From Halovenus sp. (GTDB taxonomy: Archaea > Halobacteriota > Halobacteria > Halobacteriales > Haloarculaceae): a stretch of 21,045 nt of DNA. Position numbers and translations under genes: made by a program. The notes below the pieces were generated by a model that was given only the letters and a program-made list of their open reading frames with translations, was not told the origin of the DNA and searched no databases. Where the stretch lies: contig PUMG01000357.1 in NCBI GenBank assembly GCA_003551265.1, positions 1 through 21,045 on the forward strand, written 5' to 3'. Shown one piece after another: positions 15,429-21,045 of the stretch (the stretch's first letter is position 1; every line of letters starts with the position of its first letter).

Positions 15429-15956
15429 ATGTCTGAGTTTGATCCAGTTCCCGACTCAAAGGGGAGACGCCCACGATGGCAAGCGGGGACAGACACGTTC
15501 GGCCGTGTGTACAGTGTTGCCCTCGGTCTGACGTCCCCGAAACCAGCAACCAGAGTCGCAACGCTCGCAGACTGTTCTCCAAACACAGCGAAAAAGCATC
15601 TGGACAGGCTAACTGAGATTGGACTCGTCCGCGCAAATCGTGAGAATCGCCCCGCGACGTACGAACGGAACGAGGGGTATCTGGAGTGGCAAGAGGCAAA
15701 TCAAATCGCTGCTGGGTTATCCGTCGATGAAATTATCGACCGCGTTGCAGCGCTCGAACAGCGACGGACCGAATACGAAACGAGGTTCGGAACGTCAGAG
15801 CCTGCGACCGTGTCCGTGTTTGAAGCACCGGATCACGAGAGCATTCACGAGCGGATGGCTGCGGTGAGTGAGTGGCAGGGTGTGATTCGAGATATTCGAC
15901 TCTACGAACTGGCTCGTCAGCTCTCACAGAACGACGGTCACCTTATTCCAGTCTGA
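15429..15956 (+). CDS. Winged-helix DNA-binding protein, putative antitoxin
   Basis: About 175 residues. Residues 22-80 form a winged helix-turn-helix: TFGRVYSVALGLTSP as helix 1, ATRVATLADCSPNTAKKHLDRLTEIGLVRA as turn and recognition helix, and ENRPATYERN as wing. Residues about 98-125 form an amphipathic helix (VDEIIDRVAALEQRRTEYETRF) suited to dimerisation, and the C-terminus is another helical segment. Its stop codon is followed at once by the start of the TumE-like gene, so the two are coupled. In TumE systems a small HTH protein accompanies the toxin, and I infer the same here. A counted stretch inside the gene (15661-15720) has 31 of 60 G+C, low for this window, which hints at transfer. 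Confidence 0.8.
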   Translation: MSEFDPVPDSKGRRPRWQAGTDTFGRVYSVALGLTSPKPATRVATLADCSPNTAKKHLDRLTEIGLVRANRENRPATYERNEGYLEWQEANQIAAGLSVDEIIDRVAALEQRRTEYETRFGTSEPATVSVFEAPDHESIHERMAAVSEWQGVIRDIRLYELARQLSQNDGHLIPV

Positions 15957-16397
15957 ATGACTCCACCGTCCGAACGGTCGACTGCAGGGTCACCCGGTCC
16001 GCCAGACCGCCAGACACTTCGTCTTCTCGACCGCCAGTTGGTCTCGGATTCGCTCGTTGCTGAAACCGGGTTCGAGCCCGACCCGTACGAACCACGACTG
16101 CTGTATGCGTTACTCGATGCAGACCAATATCCGGGGTCGGTCACTGCTGCTCGGGTCGATATTCGGTGGTTCACGACGGATGATTTCTCGATTCACTACA
16201 TCGAAACGTGGGCTGAGACAGATACCTGGGAGTGTCGCTGGGATCGCCACCCAAACCCACACAGTGCCCGGACTCACTTTCACGAACCGCCAGACTGTGC
16301 CAAGGTTTCGGATCTCAAGCTCGGCTCTCTCCATCCGCTCGAAGTGTACTCAACAGTCCTCACAGCGATTGAACAGCGTATCGAGGCGCTGTGGTGA
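15957..16397 (+). CDS. TumE-like (DUF6516-type) protein, putative toxin
   Basis: A 146-residue protein with a disordered Ser/Pro-rich start and a compact domain from about 25 onward. The core reads DIRWFTTDDFSIHYIETW, then WECRWDRHPNPH (92-102), HFHEPPD (107-113) and LHPLEVYSTVLTAIEQRIEALW. The RWDxHPxxH...HFH arrangement matches what I recall of haloarchaeal members of the DUF6516/TumE family, annotated as toxin components of toxin-antitoxin pairs, with conserved His and Asp that could be catalytic. The start ATG abuts the stop of the wHTH gene. No toxicity can be read from sequence, and the family call rests on memory of the pattern. It converges with the ABC ATPase gene across 50 bases. 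Confidence 0.72.
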   Translation: MTPPSERSTAGSPGPPDRQTLRLLDRQLVSDSLVAETGFEPDPYEPRLLYALLDADQYPGSVTAARVDIRWFTTDDFSIHYIETWAETDTWECRWDRHPNPHSARTHFHEPPDCAKVSDLKLGSLHPLEVYSTVLTAIEQRIEALW

Positions 16398-16447
16398 GGT
16401 GCTGGATACACACAACATCTGGACTGGCCCTCATTCCGTCGACCGGT

Positions 16448-17509
16448 TTAGAACACCTCAACGAGATGTGCATCGTCCGGGTCGAACCCCACTGTGACCT
16501 CACCGTCGAGTTCGTGTTCACTTCGGAGCAGAAGTTCCTGTCCTCGCCAGTCGAGGTGGTGACGGGTCGTCCAGCCGAGGAACTCGGTGCCTGTGACCGT
16601 TGTCAGCAATCGATTCATCCCCTCCTCGACAGACAGCTGTTCGGGTCGGACACAGAACACCACGTCGTCCCCAGGGGAAAACTCGTCTGGCCGGGTAGTG
16701 TCGAGAGCGACGGTCGTCGGCCCGACATCGACCTGGAGAGTGCCACTGGGTGAGTCGCTCTCCTGTACTGTCCCCGAGAACACGTTGTTATCGCCGATAA
16801 ACTCGGAGACAAATCGCGTCGCCGGTCGGTGATAGATGTCGCGTGGCGTCCCAACCTGTTCGAGTCCGCCGTCGTGCATGACGGCCACCCTGTCGGAGAT
16901 GGCCAGCGCCTCCTCCTGGTCGTGAGTGACGTACACCGTCGTCACGCCCAGTTCCTCCTGAATCCGCTGTATCTGGAGACGCAGGCGCTCGCGCAGGCGG
17001 GCGTCGAGCGCGCTCATCGGTTCGTCGAGCAACAACACCTTCGGACCCGGTGCAAGTGCCCGTGCGATTGCGACCCGCTGTTGTTGCCCGCCCGAGAGTG
17101 CTGTCGGGTCGCGCTCTCTCATCCCGTCGAGGTCGACCAGCGAGAGCAACTCACTCACGCGCTCGTCGACGCTCACGCCACCGGGTGGGTCAGTGAACTG
17201 CAGGCCGTAGGCGACGTTCTCGCCGACGGTCATGTGTGGAAACAGCGCGTAGCTCTGAAAGACGACGCCGATGTCCCTGTCTTCGGGTGGAACGCCGGTG
17301 ACGTCTTCTCCGTCGAGTCGAACCGTCCCTTCGCTCGGCGATTCGAACCCTCCGAGGAGGCGAAGCGTCGTCGTCTTACCACACCCCGACGGGCCGACGA
17401 GCGTGAAAAACTCCCCCCGTTCGACGGTAACGGAGATGTCGGCAACAGCGGTCGTCGTGGCGTAGCGCTTGCTGATGCCCTCGACTTCGACGGCCGGTTC
17501 AGAGCCCAC
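16448..17509 (-). CDS. ABC transporter ATP-binding protein with TOBE domain (thiamine-type importer)
   Basis: About 353 residues from the GTG at 17509. All ABC ATPase motifs are present: Walker A GPSGCGKTT, Q-loop VVFQSYALFPHM, signature LSGGQQQRVAIARAL, Walker B VLLLDEPMSALD and H-loop VTHDQEEAL. After the ATPase core (about 1-240) comes a TOBE-like beta domain (FIGDNNVFSGTV onward), as in PotA/MalK-type subunits. Enterobacterial ThiQ is much shorter and lacks this. The start is chosen because GGAGGTGA lies five bases upstream; a GTG at 17518 overlaps that site and is less likely. The gene overlaps the permease by 11 bases. It energises uptake by the neighbouring permease and binding protein. 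The thiamine assignment comes from those neighbours, not from the ATPase. Confidence 0.9.
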   Translation of the reverse strand: MGSEPAVEVEGISKRYATTTAVADISVTVERGEFFTLVGPSGCGKTTTLRLLGGFESPSEGTVRLDGEDVTGVPPEDRDIGVVFQSYALFPHMTVGENVAYGLQFTDPPGGVSVDERVSELLSLVDLDGMRERDPTALSGGQQQRVAIARALAPGPKVLLLDEPMSALDARLRERLRLQIQRIQEELGVTTVYVTHDQEEALAISDRVAVMHDGGLEQVGTPRDIYHRPATRFVSEFIGDNNVFSGTVQESDSPSGTLQVDVGPTTVALDTTRPDEFSPGDDVVFCVRPEQLSVEEGMNRLLTTVTGTEFLGWTTRHHLDWRGQELLLRSEHELDGEVTVGFDPDDAHLVEVF

Positions 17510-19418
17510 GGTGGTCACCTCCGAGGCGGTCGATGACGACGAAACTCGCGCTGGTGACGAGCAAGAGGACGACTCCCATCGCAGTTGCCGGTCCGAGGCG
17601 GCGGCCGATGAACCGTTCGATTGCGACCGGCATCGTGAACTGGTCGGTGCCACTGGCCAGAATCACCGTCGAGGAGAACTCGCCGATGGAGATAGCGAAG
17701 GCGAACGCCGCCCCGGCGACGACGCCCGGCCACACCAGTGGGAGTTCGATGTCGAGCAGCGTCCGGACCCGGGAGGCCCCGAGTGAGCGGGCGGATTCGA
17801 CGAGTTGCTGGTCGAGGTTCTCCAGTCCAGGAGCGACAGTCCGGACGACGAACGGGTAACCCGCGACCGCGTGAGCGGCGATGATGGCGAGCGCGCCGCC
17901 CACAGCGATGCGAGTCCCGCCGATTTCGACACCGAAGACGAGTCCCCGGAGCAGTCCGAGCCCGACGATGATGCCCGACACTGCGAGCGGGGCCATCGTC
18001 ACGACGTCGGCGAGTTTACGCCCGCGGTATCGCCGGGTGGTCAACACCGCAACGGCGACACCAACCGGCAGTGCAACCGCCAGCGAGGCGACACCGAAGA
18101 GCAGAGAGTTCCTGACCGCGGGCCAGGGCTGGACCTGAAACGCCGCGCCTTCGGCCTGGCGTTCGAGCAAGAACTGGTAGTTCGACAGCGTCAACCCGCC
18201 AGTGTCGCTGAAACTCGCGATGATCATGCTCGCAATCGGAACGACGAACACGACCAGCGCCACGACCGAATACACCGCGAGTCCTACACGAGGAACAACC
18301 TCGCGTGGCGAGAGCGAGGGCGGTCGAAGCGACTTGCGTGGGAGTGGACGTGCACCACGAGAGTGTATCGACTGGCGAGCCTCGTAGCGAAGGTACGCAT
18401 ACAGTACCGACAGCGAGATTGCGAGTTCGATGAGCGCGAGCGCGGCAGCCTCGGCGTAGTTCAGGTCCTGCACCAGTCGGTAGACGAACACCTCGACGGT
18501 GGCGAACTCGAACCCCCCAAGCGCGAGGACGATGGGAAAGGTCCCGAACGTGAACACGAACGTCAGCGTCGCGCCCATCAGGACGGCGGCGTACAGCTGT
18601 GGGGCGACGACATCACGGAAGGCGCGAAACGGACTCGCTCCGAGCGAGCGTGCCGTCTCGACTGCGCTCGCGTCGACGGACTCCCACGCGGCGGTCGTCA
18701 CCCTGGCGACGAGCGGCGCGTTATAAAAGGCGTGAGCGATGACGATGGCTTCGAGCGTGAACAGGAGTTCGAGCGGTGGCAACCCTGCTGCAGCGAGCGT
18801 CCGGTTCAGCGGTCCGTCACTGCCGAACGTCGCGACGAAACCGACAGCGACCATGATTGACGGCAGAACGAACGGGACGATGGTGAGCGAGCGCAGCGTT
18901 CGCCGACCCCAGAACTCATAGCGTGCGAGCAGATAGGCCGCAGGCACGCCGAGTGCGACGCTCGCAACGGTCGAAAGTGCGGCCTGGTACGCGGTGAACC
19001 CGACGATGCCGAGCTGGCGGTCTGCAGAGAGGAAGTCGCCGAGAACGGTCAGCGGGGATTCTCCAGCGAAGATGCGTGCGAGGTCGCCGAAGTAAAAGGG
19101 GTCGCGAAGGATATCGACGAACACACCGAGCGTCGTCTGTCCGTCGACGACGACTGCCTCAACGAACACCGTCGCCACCGGGTAATAGAAGAACAGGAAC
19201 AGGAGCAGCGCAGTCCCAAACGCGAGGAGGGCCAGCGCTCGGCGTTCGACACCCTCACGAACCCGTCTGTATCTGGATGGCGGGTCGTCTGCGTCTCCTT
19301 GAGGTGAGTCACGAGACGACAGTCCTGGGGAAACGCGAGACGATAGTCCCGAGAAATCGCGAGACGACCGCTCGGCAGACTCGCGGGAGCGTGCCCGCGA
19401 GGGGTTCTCGTCATCCAC
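17499..19418 (-). CDS. thiP: Fused double-domain ABC permease, ThiP-like
   Basis: About 639 residues with two BPD-type permease halves in one chain, as in ThiP and FbpB. Each half has its own cytoplasmic coupling segment: EARQ-free SLGASPFRAFRDVVAPQL in the first and SLGASRVRTLLDIELPLVWPGV in the second, both following an E-[ST]-A-R pattern. Roughly 12 hydrophobic helices are visible, beginning near residue 61 (ALALLAFGTALLLFLFFYYPV). The first 60 residues are hydrophilic and contain a degenerate octapeptide repeat. The GTG at 19418 overlaps the binding-protein stop by eight bases. The frame stays open to 19973, but that part is the antisense frame of the binding-protein gene. The permease forms the transmembrane channel of the importer. 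Relatives also move iron or phosphonates; thiamine is inferred from the binding protein. Confidence 0.88.
   Translation of the reverse strand: MDDENPSRARSRESAERSSRDFSGLSSRVSPGLSSRDSPQGDADDPPSRYRRVREGVERRALALLAFGTALLLFLFFYYPVATVFVEAVVVDGQTTLGVFVDILRDPFYFGDLARIFAGESPLTVLGDFLSADRQLGIVGFTAYQAALSTVASVALGVPAAYLLARYEFWGRRTLRSLTIVPFVLPSIMVAVGFVATFGSDGPLNRTLAAAGLPPLELLFTLEAIVIAHAFYNAPLVARVTTAAWESVDASAVETARSLGASPFRAFRDVVAPQLYAAVLMGATLTFVFTFGTFPIVLALGGFEFATVEVFVYRLVQDLNYAEAAALALIELAISLSVLYAYLRYEARQSIHSRGARPLPRKSLRPPSLSPREVVPRVGLAVYSVVALVVFVVPIASMIIASFSDTGGLTLSNYQFLLERQAEGAAFQVQPWPAVRNSLLFGVASLAVALPVGVAVAVLTTRRYRGRKLADVVTMAPLAVSGIIVGLGLLRGLVFGVEIGGTRIAVGGALAIIAAHAVAGYPFVVRTVAPGLENLDQQLVESARSLGASRVRTLLDIELPLVWPGVVAGAAFAFAISIGEFSSTVILASGTDQFTMPVAIERFIGRRLGPATAMGVVLLLVTSASFVVIDRLGGDHRGL
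17515..17522 (-). promoter_or_regulatory. Strong Shine-Dalgarno for the ATPase gene inside the permease 3' end
   Basis: On the minus strand GGAGGTGA, complementary to the archaeal 16S tail, ends five bases before the GTG at 17509. It lies within the last codons of the permease gene, consistent with coupled translation. Confidence 0.7.
19312..19383 (-). repeat. Degenerate 24-base tandem repeat (three units) in the permease N-terminus
   Basis: Three adjacent 24-base units begin at 19312, 19336 and 19360, each opening with cgagacga on the plus strand. They encode an octapeptide repeat on the minus strand: SRESAERS, SRDFSGLS, SRVSPGLS and a fourth partial SRDSPQGD (residues about 11-42). The segment is hydrophilic and precedes the first membrane helix. 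Confidence 0.65.
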
Positions 19419-21045
19419 CGATGAACTGTCGCTCCCAGTCGTCGACCCAGTCACTGAGTTCTCCCTGGAGTTCCTCGTACGTGAATGTAACCGGTTCCGG
19501 TGGCTCGTGTGCGAGTTCAGCGTACTCCTCGGGGAGTTCAGCGGTGTCAGTCGCCGGGAACGCGACGTTCTGCTGGGCGATTTCACCCTGGACGTCGGGT
19601 CGGAGCATGAAAGACATGAACTCGCGGGCGAGCTCTGGCTCTTCGGCATCGGCGAAGACGGCCATCCCCTCCGGATTCGCGTACGCCTGGTCGTCGAGGA
19701 AGCGAATCTGATGCTGGTCGAGATCCGCGTCCTCCTGGGCGGCGAACACCTGGTCTGTCGAGAACGAGATGACCATCGGAGCCTCGCCTTCGAGCCACGC
19801 CGTATACGAGTCGTCCCACGACCCCACGACCTGCACGTCGTTGTCCTGCAGGTCCGCCCAGTAGTCGAGGTAGCCATCCTCGCCGAACCGGTGGACGGTG
19901 TGCAGCATGAACGCCCGCCCGGTCGTCGACGTCCCGGGGTTCTGTGTGATGAGCGCACCCTGGTGCTCCTCATCTAACAGTCCCTCGAACGTCTCCGGGG
20001 CGTCGATTTCGGTGCTGTCGTAGACCGGGCAGATGTAGCCTGTGTTGAACGTCAGGGCGCGGCCGTCGGGGTCGAATTCGAGCCCAGAGCGGATGTCCTC
20101 GCTGCCGTCCACGTCACCCGCGTCGGCGAACAGCGCGTCGTCGATTTCCTCGTCCACACGGACCAGGTCGTCTGTCCGTACTCCGAGATAGACGTCTGTC
20201 TCGATGTCGACGCCCTGACGGTGGCGTTCAATGTAATGATTTATCTCTTCCTCTGGTGACTGCCACTCCAGCGTGGCGTCGAACTCCGACTCGAACTCCG
20301 TCTGAACCCACTCACCAGGCGCTACCGACGGTGCGTCCAGAAACGAACTGTACGTGCTGACAACGAGCGTCGCCGGGTCGTCGTCCGTCGTCGCCCCATC
20401 GTCTGTCGTCCCGTCGTCCGCCGCGTCGTCCGGTTCCGCCGCGCTGTCCATGTCCGCCCAGAGCGAGGCGAAGCCGCCGTCGCCCTCCGCCTCGAGGCCG
20501 TCGCCGGCTTCGGGCAGGAGCGATTCGGCATCGGCCCCGTCCAGCCCCGCGAAGAGATCCGCCACCGCCTGTTCCGCGGCCTCTGCCTCGGCAGCGGCGC
20601 CCGGCTTGGCCTGCGGGCGTTGCGGCGGCCCGGCGGGCGCATCGCCGGGCCCTGCCCTTGCCTGCTCCGGGGCCGCGTCCTCCGGGGCAGCGTCCTCCGG
20701 GTCGGCAGCCTTCGGGGCCGCGTCCTCCGGGTCGGCAGCCTTCGGGGCCGCGTCCTCCGGGTCTGCAGCCTTCGGGGCCGCGTCCTCCGGGTCTGCAGCC
20801 TTCGGGGCCGCGTCCGCGCCGGCCGCGTCCTCCGGGGCCAGGTCGTGCGGGCGCGCGGCGTCGGAGCGCACGGCGTCGGGGCGCGCATCGGGAACAAGCG
20901 CGCCCCCGGATGCTTCGTCCCGGGCCGCTGCCTGCGGGGCCACCGGGTCCGGGCCCTGCGCCTGGGGGGCCGCCCCGTCCGAGCCCCCCGTGAGCGGGTC
21001 GACTGCGTCCGGGGCCGCCTGGTCGAGCGCCAACCGGTCCAGCGC
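19411..21045 (-). CDS. thiB: Thiamine-type ABC transporter substrate-binding protein (ThiB-like) with anomalous, open 5' end
   Basis: The part from about 20418 down to the stop at 19411 (some 335 residues) is a ThiB/TbpA-like periplasmic binding domain. It starts with LVVSTYSSFLDAPS (compare TYDSF in E. coli ThiB) and contains LITQNPGTSTTGRAFM, VQVVGSWDDSYTAWLEGEAPMVISFSTD, the EFMSFML helix and a C-terminal DWERQF. This strongly suggests thiamine or a phosphorylated form as ligand. A linker of repeated Thr/Asp precedes it, as normally follows the lipobox of haloarchaeal binding lipoproteins. No signal peptide or lipobox Cys is present. Instead the frame continues for about 200 Ala/Pro/Asp-rich residues to the window edge, with no ATG. 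The true N-terminus is probably displaced by unrelated sequence. The stop overlaps the permease start. Confidence 0.8.
   Translation of the reverse strand, partial: ALDRLALDQAAPDAVDPLTGGSDGAAPQAQGPDPVAPQAAARDEASGGALVPDARPDAVRSDAARPHDLAPEDAAGADAAPKAADPEDAAPKAADPEDAAPKAADPEDAAPKAADPEDAAPEDAAPEQARAGPGDAPAGPPQRPQAKPGAAAEAEAAEQAVADLFAGLDGADAESLLPEAGDGLEAEGDGGFASLWADMDSAAEPDDAADDGTTDDGATTDDDPATLVVSTYSSFLDAPSVAPGEWVQTEFESEFDATLEWQSPEEEINHYIERHRQGVDIETDVYLGVRTDDLVRVDEEIDDALFADAGDVDGSEDIRSGLEFDPDGRALTFNTGYICPVYDSTEIDAPETFEGLLDEEHQGALITQNPGTSTTGRAFMLHTVHRFGEDGYLDYWADLQDNDVQVVGSWDDSYTAWLEGEAPMVISFSTDQVFAAQEDADLDQHQIRFLDDQAYANPEGMAVFADAEEPELAREFMSFMLRPDVQGEIAQQNVAFPATDTAELPEEYAELAHEPPEPVTFTYEELQGELSDWVDDWERQFIGG
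20420..21045. other. Compositionally foreign segment, possible assembly chimera or contaminant
   Basis: From roughly 20420-20450 to the window end, base composition changes. I count 51 of 60 G+C at 20941-21000 and 47 of 60 at 20461-20520, against 39 of 60 within the ThiB domain at 19801-19860. The minus-strand frame is rich in Ala, Pro, Gly and Asp, has GCC/GCG-heavy codons and a 30-base tandem repeat, and reads more like a proteobacterial low-complexity protein than a haloarchaeal one. It has no hydrophobic segment. The exact junction is blurred by acidic low-complexity sequence on both sides. Confidence 0.7.
20701..20815 (-). repeat. Four tandem copies of a 30-base unit
   Basis: Units start at 20701, 20731, 20761 and 20791, and the last is cut short near 20815. 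They are identical except for one g/t change shared by the last two. Each encodes the decapeptide DPEDAAPKAA on the minus strand. There are no spacers, so it is not a CRISPR array. Confidence 0.85.

Noticed and set aside
17805..18860. A 351-residue plus-strand open frame antisense to the permease
   Set aside because: It is strongly Arg/Asp/Glu-biased with no hydrophobic core or motif, while the opposite strand gives a clear 12-helix permease.
19419..19973. N-terminal extension of the permease gene
   Set aside because: It is an alternative frame of the ThiB-like gene, rich in Arg and Ser. The GTG at 19418 gives the expected overlap start.
20701..20815. A CRISPR array
   Set aside because: The 30-base units are directly adjacent with no spacers and encode an in-frame decapeptide repeat.
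20658..20993. A Pro/Arg/Gly-rich plus-strand frame over the 30-base repeats
   Set aside because: Periodic low-complexity DNA stays open in several frames. There is no start context or domain.

Overview
The window reads as haloarchaeal chromosomal DNA. It has high G+C (about 60-65% in hand-counted lines), very acidic proteins, Tat-type lipoprotein signals ending in a lipobox Cys, a Bat/HTH-10 regulator, and several genes whose start codon sits where a TATA box would place the transcription start (leaderless genes). No rRNA, tRNA, CRISPR array or insertion sequence was seen. No gene-free stretch exceeds 300 bases.

Layout. (1) 1-3743, plus strand: the 3' part of a dimethylglycine/sarcosine dehydrogenase-type flavoprotein with a GcvT-like C-terminus, followed directly by etfB and etfA. 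This looks like one unit for oxidative demethylation of methylated glycines with electrons passed to ETF. (2) 3857-5539, plus: an unrecognised HTH-containing protein and a Bat-like HTH-10 regulator. (3) 5604-6843: a small PH-like acidic protein (minus) divergent from a YqeC-type P-loop protein (plus). (4) 6856-10204, minus: MazG-like pyrophosphatase, an aldehyde ferredoxin oxidoreductase (AOR) family protein and a stand-alone GcvT homologue. The AOR homologue appears to lack the CxxCxxxC iron-sulfur motif. (5) 10317-13478, plus: a membrane-anchored protein with a zinc-ribbon-like end, a Tat-exported glucose/sorbosone dehydrogenase-like lipoprotein, and a GalE-type epimerase overlapping it by four bases. 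(6) 13485-15316, minus: a D-2-hydroxyacid dehydrogenase and a SAM methyltransferase. (7) 15375-16397, plus: a lower-G+C cassette of a winged-helix protein and a TumE-like protein behind a strong TATA box and a near-perfect palindrome, most simply read as a toxin-antitoxin pair. (8) 16448-21045, minus: a thiamine-type ABC importer in the order binding protein, fused double permease, ATPase, with translational overlaps.

The last ~600 bases do not fit the rest. Upstream of the ThiB-like domain the reading frame runs into very G+C-rich (51 of 60 in one counted line), Ala/Pro/Asp-rich, repeat-bearing sequence with no lipoprotein signal, and stays open to the window edge. It looks bacterial rather than haloarchaeal. 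An assembly chimera is the first explanation to exclude.

The most interesting biology is the AOR-family protein without its expected cluster ligands, in a MazG-AOR-GcvT/YqeC neighbourhood, followed by the wHTH-TumE cassette with its candidate operator. All functional calls come from reading motifs by eye. No database search was run.
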